Part shown: positions 36,566 to 46,276 of the stretch, piece after piece | Position numbering within the stretch: position 1 is the stretch's first letter | Layout of the letters: each line of letters opens with the position of its first letter | Source: Thermomonas aquatica | Lineage (GTDB): Bacteria; Pseudomonadota; Gammaproteobacteria; Xanthomonadales; Xanthomonadaceae | Reading direction: 5' to 3' | NCBI RefSeq assembly: GCF_006337105.1 | Contig: NZ_CP040871.1 | Span: forward strand, 310,001-374,000 | DNA length: 64,000 nucleotides | The notes under the pieces: generated by a model | Database searches by the model: none | Seen by the model: the letters and a program-made list of their open reading frames with translations, nothing else | What the model was told of the DNA's origin: nothing | Position numbers and translations under genes: made by a program

Positions 36566-37435
36566 ATGAAGAAGATCCTCAACGTCACCAGCGCCCCCGG
36601 CCGGCATTGGGTCGGCGACGGCTTCCCGGTGCATGGCCTGTTCGGCTACAGCGGCCCGGACGTCCCCACCCGCAGCCCGTTCCTGATGCTGGATTACGCG
36701 GCACCCACCACCTTCGAGCCGACCACCCATCGGCGCGGCGTCGGCCAGCATCCGCACCGCGGTTTCGAGACCGTCACCATCGTCTACGACGGCGAGGTCG
36801 AACACCGCGATTCCACCGGCAAGGGCGGCGTGATCGGCAAGGGCGACGTGCAGTGGATGACCGCCGGCAGCGGCATCCTGCACGAGGAATTCCACTCCAC
36901 CGAGTACGCCAAGCGCGGCGGCCCGTTCGAGATGGTGCAGCTGTGGGTCAACCTGCCGAAGAAGGACAAGATGACCGCGCCGGGCTACCAGGGCATCACC
37001 GATGCGCAGATCCCCGCGGTGCCGCTGGCGAACGACGCCGGCCAGCTGCGGGTGATCGCGGGCAACTTCGAAGGTTTCGAGGGCCCCGCCAACACCTTCA
37101 GCCCGATAAATGTCTGGGATGTGCGGCTGGCCGCCGGCAAGACCGTCGAACTGCCGCAGCCGGATGGCTGGACCACGATGCTGGTGGTGCTGGCCGGCAC
37201 GGTGATGGTCAACGGCGAGACCTTGCTGCGCGAAAAGCAGATGGCCACCCTGTCGGTGGAAGGCAACAACGTGGTGATCGAAGCCAACAGCGACGCCAAG
37301 CTACTGTTGCTGGCCGGCGAACCGATCGACGAGCCGGTGGTCGGCTACGGGCCGTTCGTGATGAACAGCCAGCAGGAGATCATCCAGGCCATCGCCGATT
37401 TCAACGGCGGCAAATTCGGCCGGATGGATGGCTGA
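36566..37435 (+). CDS. Pirin family protein
   Basis: The 289-residue bicupin has the pirin metal site in the N-terminal cupin: His62 and His64 (GQHPHRGFE), His106 and Glu108 (GILHEEFHS). Pirins are iron-binding; bacterial ones such as YhhW can act as quercetinase or redox sensors. The ATG at 36566 has GGAG 10 nt upstream. It heads a five-gene run (hydrolase, two OsmC proteins, FMN reductase), a grouping typical of LysR-regulated electrophile or oxidant response operons. Confidence 0.93.
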   Translation: MKKILNVTSAPGRHWVGDGFPVHGLFGYSGPDVPTRSPFLMLDYAAPTTFEPTTHRRGVGQHPHRGFETVTIVYDGEVEHRDSTGKGGVIGKGDVQWMTAGSGILHEEFHSTEYAKRGGPFEMVQLWVNLPKKDKMTAPGYQGITDAQIPAVPLANDAGQLRVIAGNFEGFEGPANTFSPINVWDVRLAAGKTVELPQPDGWTTMLVVLAGTVMVNGETLLREKQMATLSVEGNNVVIEANSDAKLLLLAGEPIDEPVVGYGPFVMNSQQEIIQAIADFNGGKFGRMDG

Positions 37436-37520
37436 ACCCGATGCGGGGCCCCGCGCAGGCGGGGTCCTGCATTGCGCATCCCTGCATCATCATTGCAACG
37501 CAACGCCGAAGGAGCACGTC

Positions 37521-38141
37521 ATGGCCGATGTCACCCCCGTCCGCTCGCCGGACTGGTTGCTCACCCCCGACAACGCCGTGCTGGCGATGATCGATTACCA
37601 GCCGGACCAATATGCCGGCGTCGGTTCGATCGCGCACGACGAACTGCTGCTCAACGTGACCATGCTGGGCCGCGTCGCCACCGCGTTCGAACTGCCGGTG
37701 GTGCTCAGCACCGTGTACGTGAAGCACGGCATGACCGGCACCAATCCGGAACTGCGCGCCGCCCTGCCCGGCGTGCCGGAGATCGACCGCACCACGCTGA
37801 ATTCCTGGGAAGACCCCGACTTCCGCGCCGCGGTGGAAGCGACCGGCCGCAGGAAGCTGATCGTCGCCGGCCTGTGGTCGGAGATCTGCGTGGCGTTCCC
37901 GGTGATCGACGCGCTCAAGGAAGGCTACGAGGTCTACGTGGTGGTCGATGCCATCGGCGGCGTCAGCAAGGCCGCGCACGACGCCGCGCTGCAGCGCATG
38001 GTCCAGGCCGGCGCGCGCCCGATCTCGGTGCTCGGCCTGGCCGGCGAACTGCAGCGCGACTGGGCGCGCCCCGGCGACGACCGCCTGCGCGGCATCCTGC
38101 GCGGCTGGTTCGGCGGCCACGCGCAATTGCGTCGCGGTTGA
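37521..38141 (+). CDS. Isochorismatase-like hydrolase (YcaC type)
   Basis: The 206-residue cysteine-hydrolase fold protein begins with the family strand AVLAMIDYQPD (Asp25) and has the catalytic cysteine Cys123 in GLWSEICVAFPVIDAL. YcaC-like proteins have uncertain substrates. The ATG at 37521 has GGAG upstream. It is the second gene of the pirin operon; the C-terminus is extended by a Trp/Arg-rich end. Confidence 0.9.
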   Translation: MADVTPVRSPDWLLTPDNAVLAMIDYQPDQYAGVGSIAHDELLLNVTMLGRVATAFELPVVLSTVYVKHGMTGTNPELRAALPGVPEIDRTTLNSWEDPDFRAAVEATGRRKLIVAGLWSEICVAFPVIDALKEGYEVYVVVDAIGGVSKAAHDAALQRMVQAGARPISVLGLAGELQRDWARPGDDRLRGILRGWFGGHAQLRRG

Positions 38142-38183
38142 ACACCGCCGATCCTCTTCGATACGACACCACAGGAACGCCGC

Positions 38184-38591
38184 ATGGGAATCTCGATCGT
38201 CCACGCCAGCATCGGTTCGACGCCGTACACCGTCGAACTTTCCGATGACCTGGGCCATCGCTGGCTGGGCGACGAGCCCGAAGACGTCGGCGGCGCCAAT
38301 GCCGGTCCCAGCCCGGAGCGCCTGCTGCTGTCCGCGCTCGGCACCTGCACCGCGGTGACGGTGAGCATGTACGCCGCGCGCAAGCAGTGGCCGCTGACCG
38401 GGGTCAAGGTGGAACTCGCCTTCAATCCCGACGGCAAGCCGGCCGCGGGCACCGACATCACCCGCCGCGTCGAACTGCTCGGCGAGCTCGACGATGCCCA
38501 GCGCGAACGCCTGCTGATGGCCGCCAACGCCTGCCCGATCCACAAGGTACTGACCGGCGACGTGCGCATCGCCACCACCCTCGCCGCCTGA
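38184..38591 (+). CDS. OsmC family peroxiredoxin-like protein (both cysteines present)
   Basis: The 135-residue protein has both OsmC-family cysteines: Cys55 in ALGTCTAVTVSMYA and Cys117 in ANACPIHKVL. Such proteins reduce organic hydroperoxides. It lies in the pirin operon and is followed by a paralogue that lacks the second cysteine. Confidence 0.92.
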   Translation: MGISIVHASIGSTPYTVELSDDLGHRWLGDEPEDVGGANAGPSPERLLLSALGTCTAVTVSMYAARKQWPLTGVKVELAFNPDGKPAAGTDITRRVELLGELDDAQRERLLMAANACPIHKVLTGDVRIATTLAA

Positions 38592-38625
38592 TCGGCGCGC
38601 CGCCACTGCACAAGGGGACTTCGCG

Positions 38626-39033
38626 ATGGCCGCCGTCATCACTTCCACGCCCATCCATTACGCGCACAGCGTGACCGTCAACGGCCACGCGCTGGTCGTC
38701 GACGAACCGGACAAGCTCGGCGGCAAGAACGCGGGGCCGGCGCCGTTCGACCTCTACCTGGCCTCGCTGGCCGCCTGCACCGCGATCACCCTGCGCATGT
38801 ACGCCGAGCGCAAGGGCTGGGAGCTGGGCGAATTCCGCGCGGTATTGCGTCTGCACTTCGGCGACGATGGCCGCCCGAACGTGCACCGCACCCTGCATGC
38901 CGACGGCCCGCTCGACGACGCGCAATGGGCGCGGCTGCTCGAGGTCGTCGCTAATACCCCGGTCACCAAGGCCATGCGCGACGGCGCCACCATCACCAGC
39001 TCGCGCGGCGACGCGGCGAAGGAATCCGCATGA
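38626..39033 (+). CDS. OsmC family protein lacking the second cysteine
   Basis: The 135-residue protein is a tandem relative of the upstream OsmC gene: it keeps Cys51 in LAACTAITLRMYAERKGW. Where the partner has ANACPIHK it reads ANTPVTK, so the second catalytic cysteine is missing. It may not be a self-contained peroxidase and may need an external thiol or another partner. Its stop overlaps the reductase start (ATGA). Confidence 0.9.
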   Translation: MAAVITSTPIHYAHSVTVNGHALVVDEPDKLGGKNAGPAPFDLYLASLAACTAITLRMYAERKGWELGEFRAVLRLHFGDDGRPNVHRTLHADGPLDDAQWARLLEVVANTPVTKAMRDGATITSSRGDAAKESA

Positions 39034-39587
39034 CCCGCCTCCTCGGCATTTCCGGCAGCCTGCGCGCCGGTTCGTTCAACACCGCGCTGCTGCGTGCCGC
39101 GCAACAGGTGGCCGGCGACGGCATCGCGTTGGAGATGGCCACCCTGCACGGCATCCCGCTCTACGACGGCGATGCCGAAGCGCGCGCTGGCGAACCCGCC
39201 GCGGTCGCCGCGCTCAAGCGCCAGATCCTCGCCAGCGACGGCGTGCTGCTGGTGACGCCGGAATACAACAACGGCATCCCCGGCGTGTTCAAGAACGCCA
39301 TCGACTGGCTGTCGCGCACCTCGCCGGTGGGCAACATCCCCAGCGTTTTCGGTGGCCGTCCGTTCGCGTTGATCGGCGCCTCGCCCGGCGGCTTCGGCAC
39401 CATACTGTCGCAGAACCACTGGCTGCCGGTGCTGAAGACCCTCGGCGTGCAGCTGTGGGCCGGCAACAAGCTGATGGTCTCGCGCGCCGGCAGCGTGTTC
39501 GACGCCGACGGCAACCTGGTCGACGACAAGGTGCGCGAGCAACTGGCCGGTTTCGTGCAGGGCTTCGCCGCATTCGCGGCGCGCTGA
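39030..39587 (+). CDS. NAD(P)H-dependent FMN reductase
   Basis: The 185-residue flavodoxin-like protein has the FMN phosphate loop GISGSLRAGSFN and the PEYNNGIPGVFKNAIDWLSR motif of the ChrR/YieF/ArsH-related NADPH-dependent quinone, azo or chromate reductases. It likely gives two-electron reduction of quinones in the detoxification operon. The stop lies one base from the convergent nitrilase stop, leaving no room for a terminator between the two units. Confidence 0.92.
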   Translation: MTRLLGISGSLRAGSFNTALLRAAQQVAGDGIALEMATLHGIPLYDGDAEARAGEPAAVAALKRQILASDGVLLVTPEYNNGIPGVFKNAIDWLSRTSPVGNIPSVFGGRPFALIGASPGGFGTILSQNHWLPVLKTLGVQLWAGNKLMVSRAGSVFDADGNLVDDKVREQLAGFVQGFAAFAAR

Positions 39588-39588
39588 A

Positions 39589-40389
39589 TCACTCCAGCAA
39601 CGCGAAGCCGTCGCCATCCAGCAATGCCGGGAACTTCTCCCGATGCTCGATGAGCGGCGCGGCCTGCAACAGCATGGTCGAGACCACTTCCTCGTCGGTC
39701 GCCTCGCTCAGCGGGTGGCCCAGGAAATCGATGATCGCGCTGTCGCCGCTGTAGTGCAGGCCGTTGCCGTCGGTGCCGACGCGATTGACGCCGACGACAT
39801 AGCTCAGGTTCTCGATGGCGCGCGCACGCAGCAGGGTCTTCCACGGATAGCTGCGCGCCGATGGCCAGTTGGCGACGTACAGCGCGAGGTCGTAGTTCGG
39901 CAGGCCGTCGCGGGCGGCATCGGTGAAATTGCGCGAGAACACCGGGAAACGCAGGTCGTAGCAGACCTGCAGCAGGATGTTCCAGCCCTTCCATTCGACC
40001 ACCACGCGCTCGTGGCCGGCGGCGTAGCGTTCGTGTTCCTTCGCGAACGAGAACAGGTGGCGCTTGTCGTAATGCGTGAGCCCGCCGTCCGGCGTGGCGA
40101 ACAGCATGCGGTTGAACACGCCCTCTTGCGTACGTAACTGCACGCTGCCGGTGACGGCGGCATCGAGCTTCGATGCCTGCTCGCGGATCCATGCAACGGT
40201 CGGCCCGTCCATGGTTTCGGCATTGCCGATGGCATCGTTGGAAAATCCGCTGGTGAAAGTCTCCGGCAGCACGACCAGATCGGTGGTGCCATGCAGCGGC
40301 ACGATCAGCTGCGCGTAGTACTCGCGATTGCCGGCTGGGTCGTGCCAGCGGGTCTCGCCCTGGACGATGGAGACGCGCAGGTTGTGCAT
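39589..40389 (-). CDS. Omega-amidase of the nitrilase superfamily (YafV type)
   Basis: The 266-residue protein shows the nitrilase triad: Glu43 (VLPETF), Lys109 (HYDKRHLFSF) and Cys143 (LQVCYDLRFPVF). YafV/Nit2-type enzymes hydrolyse alpha-ketoglutaramate and related keto-acid amides. The ATG at 40389 gives the family N-terminus. It lies 8 nt after the methionine aminotransferase gene. Together they match the glutamine transaminase/omega-amidase pair that drives the last step of methionine salvage. Confidence 0.92.
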   Translation of the reverse strand: MHNLRVSIVQGETRWHDPAGNREYYAQLIVPLHGTTDLVVLPETFTSGFSNDAIGNAETMDGPTVAWIREQASKLDAAVTGSVQLRTQEGVFNRMLFATPDGGLTHYDKRHLFSFAKEHERYAAGHERVVVEWKGWNILLQVCYDLRFPVFSRNFTDAARDGLPNYDLALYVANWPSARSYPWKTLLRARAIENLSYVVGVNRVGTDGNGLHYSGDSAIIDFLGHPLSEATDEEVVSTMLLQAAPLIEHREKFPALLDGDGFALLE

Positions 40390-40397
40390 GGCGTGGC

Positions 40398-41546
40398 TCA
40401 CAGTTTCTGCAACCGTTCGATGGCGGCGTCCAGCGTGGCCTCGTTCTTGGCGAAGCACAGCCGCGCCAGGCGCTGCCCGCTCGGCGGGGTTTCATAGAAC
40501 GGCGACAGCGGGATCGCGGTGACGCCGTGCTCGATGGTCAGCCAACGGCAGAAGTCGATATCGTCGAGATCGCTGATCGCGGAGTAATCGACCAGCTGGA
40601 AATAGCCGCCCGGCACCGGCAGCGGCTTGAATTTTGTGGTCAGCAGCTGTTCGCGGAAGCGGTCGCGCTTGGCTTCATAGAACGCGCCCAGCTGTTCGTA
40701 GTGCTCCGGCTCCTGCTCGATCATCTCGGCGAAGGCGTGCTGCGCCGGGGCGAAGGTGCAGAAGGTGTTGTACTGGTGCACCTTGCGGAATTCCGCGGAC
40801 AGCGCCGGCGGCGCGACGGCATAGCCCAGTTTCCAGCCGGTGCAGTGGTAGGTCTTGCCGAAGCTGGAAACGACGAAGGCGCGCTCGCGCAGTTGCGGGT
40901 AGCGCAGCACCGATTCATGGCGGGCGCCGTCGAACACGATGTGTTCGTAGACCTCGTCGCTGAGCAGGATGATCCCGGTGCCGTCGAGGATGTCGATCAG
41001 CTCGCGCATGTCGGCTTCCGACAGCATCGCGCCCGAAGGGTTGTGCGGGCTGTTGATCATCAGCATCCGCGTGTTCGCGGTGATCGCCGCGCGCACCGCG
41101 TTCCAGTCCGGTGCGAACGTGAGCGGATCCAGCGCCACGTGCACCGCCTTCGCGCCGGCCAGGTCGATGGCCGGCTCATAGCAGTCGTAGCAGGGATCGA
41201 GGACGATGACCTCCTCGCCCGCGCGCACCACCGCGTGGATGGCGTCGAAGATCGCTTCCGAGGCGCCGCTGGTCACGGTGATTTCGGCGTTCACGTCCGG
41301 CCGGTAGCCGTAGCAGCGCTCGGTCTTGGCGGCGATCGCCTGCCGCAGCGCGGGGATGCCGGTCATCATCGAATACTGGTTGTGGCCGGCGCGCATCGCC
41401 CGGTCCAGCGCGTCGATCAGGCGCTCGGGCACCGGGAAGTCCGGGAAGCCCTGGCCCAGGTTGACCGCGCCGTGCTCGGCGGCCAGCTGCGACATCACGG
41501 TGAAGATGGTGGTGCCGACCTTCGGCAATTTGGTGGCGATCTGCAT
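40398..41546 (-). CDS. Methionine aminotransferase (YbdL/KAT-like)
   Basis: The 382-residue class I PLP aminotransferase has the PLP lysine Lys231 in SSFGKTYHCTGWKLGY, NSPHNPSG near residue 165 and SDEVYEHI near 196. YbdL-like enzymes use methionine, glutamine and aromatic amino acids and can aminate 4-methylthio-2-oxobutyrate. With the adjacent omega-amidase and mtnA at 7.4 kb it completes a salvage theme. It is divergent from ccmA; the 104-nt gap holds their promoters. Confidence 0.92.
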   Translation of the reverse strand: MQIATKLPKVGTTIFTVMSQLAAEHGAVNLGQGFPDFPVPERLIDALDRAMRAGHNQYSMMTGIPALRQAIAAKTERCYGYRPDVNAEITVTSGASEAIFDAIHAVVRAGEEVIVLDPCYDCYEPAIDLAGAKAVHVALDPLTFAPDWNAVRAAITANTRMLMINSPHNPSGAMLSEADMRELIDILDGTGIILLSDEVYEHIVFDGARHESVLRYPQLRERAFVVSSFGKTYHCTGWKLGYAVAPPALSAEFRKVHQYNTFCTFAPAQHAFAEMIEQEPEHYEQLGAFYEAKRDRFREQLLTTKFKPLPVPGGYFQLVDYSAISDLDDIDFCRWLTIEHGVTAIPLSPFYETPPSGQRLARLCFAKNEATLDAAIERLQKL

Positions 41547-41650
41547 CGATGCGAGGCTCGTGGGGATGCGCCGAGTTTACGGAATCCGGGGCGTCCGGCA
41601 TGTGACCGTTGGCCATGCCGGTAGGACGTACCGTTTAGAATCCACGACCA

Positions 41651-42295
41651 ATGTCCGATGCCTCCGTCTCCTCGATTGCCCTGCTCGCCGTGCGTGGGCT
41701 CGCGTTTTCCCGCGACGAGACGCCGATCTTCGGCCCGCTGGACTTCTCGGTGGACGCCAACGAGGCCCTGCTGGTGCAGGGCGGCAACGGCGCCGGCAAG
41801 ACCACCCTGCTGCGCGTGCTGGCCGGCCTGCTGCGTGCGGATGCCGGCCTGGTGGAGATCGACGGCCGGCCGGCCAGGCCGGAATCGCGGGCGCGGCATA
41901 TCGCCTACCTCGGCCACCTGCCGGGGCTGAAGGCCGACCTGTCGGCGCTACAGAACCTCGAGTTCCTGTGCGGCCTGCATGGCCGGCGCAAGGCGCAGAC
42001 GGCGGAGGCGGCGATGGGCATCGTCGGCCTCGGCGGTTACGAGGATGCGGCGGTGCGCACGCTGTCGGCCGGGCAGAAGAAGCGGCTCGGGCTGGCCCGG
42101 CTGTGGCTGTCGCCGGCGCCGTTGTGGCTGCTCGACGAGCCCTACGCCAACCTCGACCTGGATGGCATCAACCTGGTCAACCGCATGGTGCAGGCGCACC
42201 TGCGCAGCGGCGGCGCGGCGCTGATCACCACCCACGGCGCCTACGCGGCGCCGCCGGTGCGCACGCGGATGCTCGAACTCGGCGGTGCCGCATGA
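41651..42295 (+). CDS. ccmA: Heme exporter ATP-binding protein CcmA
   Basis: This 214-residue ABC ATPase has Walker [10 protein letters not shown], signature [14 protein letters not shown] and Walker [13 protein letters not shown]. It is the first gene of the cytochrome c maturation operon. CcmA powers release of holo-CcmE from CcmC and CcmB. Its stop overlaps the ccmB start. Confidence 0.97.
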   Translation: MSDASVSSIALLAVRGLAFSRDETPIFGPLDFSVDANEALLVQGGNGAGKTTLLRVLAGLLRADAGLVEIDGRPARPESRARHIAYLGHLPGLKADLSALQNLEFLCGLHGRRKAQTAEAAMGIVGLGGYEDAAVRTLSAGQKKRLGLARLWLSPAPLWLLDEPYANLDLDGINLVNRMVQAHLRSGGAALITTHGAYAAPPVRTRMLELGGAA

Positions 42296-42963
42296 TGCTG
42301 CAAGCGGCCAAGGCGCTGGTCCATCGCGACCTGCAGCTGCTGTGGGCACGCCGCGGCGATGCCTTGCAGCCGGCGCTGTTCGCCCTGTTGACCGTGGTCC
42401 TGTTCGCGCTGGCGCTGGGCGGCGATGCGAAGTCGCTGGCGCCGGTGGCGTCCGCCGTACTGTGGCTGGCGGTGCTGCTGGCCGGCCTGCTGGCGCTGGA
42501 CAGCCTGTTCCGCGGCGACGCCGAGGACGGTTCGCTGGAGCAATGGATGCTGGCGCCGGTGCCGCTGTGGTGGCTGGTGCTGGTGCGCACGCTGATGCAC
42601 TGGGTGACGACGGCGCTGCCGGTGATCGTCGCGGTGCCGCTGCTCGGCGAACTGCTGCACCTGCCGCGCGCGCAACTGCCGGTCTTGATGGCCAGCCTGC
42701 TGCTGGGCACGCCGATCCTGAGCCTGCTGGGCGCGGTGGTCGCCGCGCTCACCGTGGGCATGCGCCGCGCCGGCGTGCTGGTCGCCCTGCTCGCCCTGCC
42801 GCTGTACGTGCCGGTGCTGGTGTTCGGCGCGGGCGCGGTGGCGGCCTCGGCGCAGGGGCTGGATGCGGTGGGTGCGCTGCTGTTGCTGGGCGCCGGGCTG
42901 GCGATCTCGCTGGTGCTGGCACCGCTGGCTGCTGCGGCGGCGCTGCGCATCGCCCATAATTGA
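42292..42963 (+). CDS. ccmB: Heme exporter protein CcmB
   Basis: The 223-residue protein has about six transmembrane helices and is the permease-like partner of Ccm[35 protein letters not shown] at the N-terminus is characteristic. It starts at tandem ATG codons overlapping the ccmA stop. Confidence 0.96.
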   Translation: MMLQAAKALVHRDLQLLWARRGDALQPALFALLTVVLFALALGGDAKSLAPVASAVLWLAVLLAGLLALDSLFRGDAEDGSLEQWMLAPVPLWWLVLVRTLMHWVTTALPVIVAVPLLGELLHLPRAQLPVLMASLLLGTPILSLLGAVVAALTVGMRRAGVLVALLALPLYVPVLVFGAGAVAASAQGLDAVGALLLLGAGLAISLVLAPLAAAAALRIAHN

Positions 42964-42967
42964 GGGG

Positions 42968-43717
42968 ATGAATCCCCTGCTCCGCTGGTTCCACCAACTC
43001 GGTTCGCCACCGTACTTCGACCGCTTCGCCGCCCGCTGGGCGCCGTGGGCGTACCTGTGCGGCTTGCTGACCATGGGTATCGGCCTGTATGGCGCGCTGT
43101 TCGCGGTGCCCGCCGATTACCAGCAAGGCGACAGCTTCCGCATCCTGTACATCCACGTGCCCAGCGCGTGGATGAGCATGGCGATCTTCGCGCTGATGGC
43201 GTTTTACGCCGCGATCGCCCTGGTCTGGCGGATCAAGCTGTGCGAAATCCTGGCGATGGCCTGCGCGCCCAGCGGCGCCGCCTTCACCTTCGTGACCCTG
43301 GCCACCGGTTCGATCTGGGGCAAGCCGATGTGGGGCACCTGGTGGGACTGGGATCCGCGCCTGACCACCGAACTGATCCTGCTGTTCCTCTACCTGGGCG
43401 TGATGGGCCTGTATGCCGCCATCGACGACCGCCGCAACGCGGCCCGCGCCGCGGGCTTCCTCGCCATCGTCGGTGTGGCCTTGCTGCCGGTGATCCGCTG
43501 GTCGGTGGTGTGGTGGAACTCGCTGCACCAGGGCCAGACCATCAGCCTGTTCGGCAAGTCGCACATGGACCCGAGCATGTTGTGGCCGCTGATCTGGATG
43601 ATCGTCGGCACCAAGTTGTGGTTCGTCGGTTCCCTGCTCAGCCGTGCCCGCGCCGACAACATGCGCCGCGAAGCCGGCAAGGACTGGGTGGCGAAGCTGG
43701 CCGGAGGCACGCCATGA
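42968..43717 (+). CDS. ccmC: Heme exporter protein CcmC
   Basis: The 249-residue membrane protein has the tryptophan-rich WWD motif ([22 protein letters not shown]) and conserved external histidines (YIHVPSAW and NSLHQ). CcmC transfers heme to the histidine of CcmE. Its stop overlaps ccmD (ATGA). Confidence 0.97.
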   Translation: MNPLLRWFHQLGSPPYFDRFAARWAPWAYLCGLLTMGIGLYGALFAVPADYQQGDSFRILYIHVPSAWMSMAIFALMAFYAAIALVWRIKLCEILAMACAPSGAAFTFVTLATGSIWGKPMWGTWWDWDPRLTTELILLFLYLGVMGLYAAIDDRRNAARAAGFLAIVGVALLPVIRWSVVWWNSLHQGQTISLFGKSHMDPSMLWPLIWMIVGTKLWFVGSLLSRARADNMRREAGKDWVAKLAGGTP

Positions 43718-43878
43718 GCTACCGCGACTACGTCATCGCCGCCTACACGGTGTTCGCCGCGGCGATGCTATGGGACTACATCGCCCCGCGCCTGCAGATC
43801 CGCGCCGCCCTGCGCGCGGTCCGCCAGCGCGCCACGCGCGCGGCCACGCGCAACACGCCAACGGAACTCGAACGATGA
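43714..43878 (+). CDS. ccmD: Heme exporter protein CcmD
   Basis: The 54-residue protein has one transmembrane helix ([20 protein letters not shown]) followed by a basic cytoplasmic tail, as CcmD does. It sits between ccmC and ccmE with ATGA overlaps on both sides. Confidence 0.93.
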   Translation: MSYRDYVIAAYTVFAAAMLWDYIAPRLQIRAALRAVRQRATRAATRNTPTELER

Positions 43879-44354
43879 ACCCGACCCGCAAGCGCCGCCT
43901 GTGGCTGGTGCTGGCCGTGGTGGTGGCCGCCGCCATCGCCACCACCCTGATCGCGATGGCGCTGCAGCGCAACGTCGCCTACCTGTACACCCCGAACGAA
44001 GTGCTCAGCGGCAAGGCTGGCGCGAACGTGAGTTCCGGTGAAGCGCGCTTCCGCCTCGGCGGAATGGTCGCGGCCGGTTCGTTCAAGCGTGCGCAAGGCT
44101 CGATGGAAGCGCATTTCGACGTCGACGACGGCGATGCAAAACTCCCGGTCGTCTACACCGGCATCCTGCCCGACCTGTTCCGCGAGAAGCAGGCGGTGGT
44201 CGCCACCGGCCGCATGCGCGGCAACGTGTTCGTGGCCGAGGAAGTGCTGGCCAAGCACGACGAGACCTACATGCCGAAGGAAGTCGCCGACAAGATGGGC
44301 GCGGCGCACAAGAAGCACGACGTGCAACCCGCGCCGCCCGAGGCCGCACCGTAA
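43875..44354 (+). CDS. ccmE: Cytochrome c-type biogenesis heme chaperone CcmE
   Basis: The 159-residue protein has an N-terminal membrane anchor and an OB-fold periplasmic domain. The heme-binding histidine is His128 and the nearby Tyr132 lies in KHDETYMP. It carries heme to CcmF/CcmH. TAATG overlap couples it to ccmF. Confidence 0.97.
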   Translation: MNPTRKRRLWLVLAVVVAAAIATTLIAMALQRNVAYLYTPNEVLSGKAGANVSSGEARFRLGGMVAAGSFKRAQGSMEAHFDVDDGDAKLPVVYTGILPDLFREKQAVVATGRMRGNVFVAEEVLAKHDETYMPKEVADKMGAAHKKHDVQPAPPEAAP

Positions 44355-46276
44355 TGCTTCCCGAGCTTGGCCAGGTCGCGCTGCTGCTGGCGCTGCTGGT
44401 CGCGGCCGTGCAGGCATTGCTGCCGCTGCTCGGCGCGCAGTGCGGGATCGGCCCGCTGATGGCGGTGGCGCGCCCCGCGGCCTTCCTCCAGCTGGCGCTG
44501 GTGGCGCTGGCCTTCGCCATCCTCACCCATGGCTTCGTGACCCAGGATTTCTCGCTGCGCTACGTCGCCGAGAATTCCAACTCGTTGCTGCCGATGGTCT
44601 ACCGCTACACCGCGGTGTGGGGCGCGCACGAGGGCTCGCTGCTGCTGTGGGCGCTGATCCTGGCGCTGTGGACGGCGGCGGTGGCGCAGTTCTCGAAGTC
44701 GTTGCCGATGCCGGTGGTGGCGCGCGTGCTCGGGGTGATGGGCATCGTCGCGGTCGGCTTCCTCGCCTTCCTGATCTTCACCAGCAATCCGTTCGAGCGC
44801 CTGCTGCCCGCCGCCGGCGAAGGCCGCGACCTCAACCCGCTGCTGCAGGACCCGGGGATGATCATCCATCCGCCGATGCTGTACCTCGGCTACGTGGGCT
44901 TCTCGGTGCCGTTCGCGTTCGCCATCGCCGCGTTGCTGGAAGGGCGCATCGACGCGCAGTGGCTGCGCTGGACGCGGCCGTGGACCAATGTCGCCTGGGG
45001 CTTCCTCACCCTGGGCATCGCCATCGGCTCATGGTGGGCGTACTACGAGCTCGGCTGGGGCGGCTGGTGGTTCTGGGATCCGGTCGAGAACGCCAGCTTC
45101 ATGCCGTGGCTGGCTGGCGCGGCGCTGCTGCATTCGCAGGCGGTGACCGAGAAGCGCGGCAGCTTCGGCGGCTGGACCCTGCTGCTCGCCATCGCCGCGT
45201 TCTCGCTGTCGTTGCTCGGCACCTTCCTGGTGCGTTCGGGCGTGCTGACCTCGGTGCATGCATTCGCCGCCGACCCGAGCCGCGGCCTGTTCGTGCTGAT
45301 CTTCCTCGCCATCGTGATCGGCGGCTCGCTGCTGCTGTATGCGCTGAAGGCGCCGGACAACGACGCGCACCCGAAACCGTTCGCCGCCGCCTCGCGCGAG
45401 ACCCTGCTGCTGCTCAACAACCTGCTGCTGACCACCGCCTGCGCGATGGTGCTGCTGGGCACGCTGTACCCGCTGCTGGCCGATGCGCTGGAACTCGGCA
45501 AGATCTCGGTCGGCCCGCCCTACTTCGCGCTGATGTTCCTGCTGCTGATGGCGCCACTGGTCGCATTGCTGCCGTTCGGACCGCTGACGAAATGGCAGCG
45601 CGAGGACATCGCATCGCCGCTGCGCATGCTCGCGCCCTGGGCCGGGCTGGCGCTGCTCGCCGGCATCGTCGCCTTCTTCTTCGCGCCGCAGGGCCAGTGG
45701 AAGACCGCCGCCGGCATCGTCGGCGCGCTGTGGGTCGGCTTCGGCACGCTGCGTTTCCTGTGGTCGCGCTGGCAACTGCAGGGCGCACGCCTCACCCGCG
45801 AAATGCTCGGCATGTCGCTGGCACACCTCGGCATCGCGGTATTCCTGGTCGGCGCCCTGCTAGTCGAAGGCCTGGCCCTGCAGCGCGAGCTGGCGGTGAA
45901 GCCGGGCGACACCGTCACCCTCGGACGACACGCCTTCCGCTTCGACGGCGTCGTCGAAACCCGTGGTCCCAACTACGTCGCCGACAAGGGCACCGTGCAG
46001 GTGCTGCACGACGACCGCATCGCAACCACCCTGCATCCGGAAAAGCGCCGCTATGCCGCCGGCGGCCAGGTGATGACCGAATCCGGCATCGCGCCCGGCC
46101 TGTCCGGGGATGTCTATGTCGCGCTCGGCGAGCCGCTGGGTGGCGGCAGCTGGGCGCTGCGCGTGCACATCAAGCCGTTCGTGCGCTGGATCTGGGCCGG
46201 TGCGTTGCTGATGGCCCTGGGCGGCTTCGTCACCGCCACCGACCGCCGCTTCCGTACGCGCAAGGAGAGCGCATGA
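44354..46276 (+). CDS. ccmF: Heme lyase CcmF
   Basis: This 640-residue polytopic membrane protein attaches heme to apocytochrome c. It has the WWD heme-handling motif (WGGWWFWDPVENASFMPW, near residue 235), an N-terminal TQDFSLRYVAENSN segment and many membrane spans. The stop overlaps ccmG. Confidence 0.97.
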   Translation: MLPELGQVALLLALLVAAVQALLPLLGAQCGIGPLMAVARPAAFLQLALVALAFAILTHGFVTQDFSLRYVAENSNSLLPMVYRYTAVWGAHEGSLLLWALILALWTAAVAQFSKSLPMPVVARVLGVMGIVAVGFLAFLIFTSNPFERLLPAAGEGRDLNPLLQDPGMIIHPPMLYLGYVGFSVPFAFAIAALLEGRIDAQWLRWTRPWTNVAWGFLTLGIAIGSWWAYYELGWGGWWFWDPVENASFMPWLAGAALLHSQAVTEKRGSFGGWTLLLAIAAFSLSLLGTFLVRSGVLTSVHAFAADPSRGLFVLIFLAIVIGGSLLLYALKAPDNDAHPKPFAAASRETLLLLNNLLLTTACAMVLLGTLYPLLADALELGKISVGPPYFALMFLLLMAPLVALLPFGPLTKWQREDIASPLRMLAPWAGLALLAGIVAFFFAPQGQWKTAAGIVGALWVGFGTLRFLWSRWQLQGARLTREMLGMSLAHLGIAVFLVGALLVEGLALQRELAVKPGDTVTLGRHAFRFDGVVETRGPNYVADKGTVQVLHDDRIATTLHPEKRRYAAGGQVMTESGIAPGLSGDVYVALGEPLGGGSWALRVHIKPFVRWIWAGALLMALGGFVTATDRRFRTRKESA

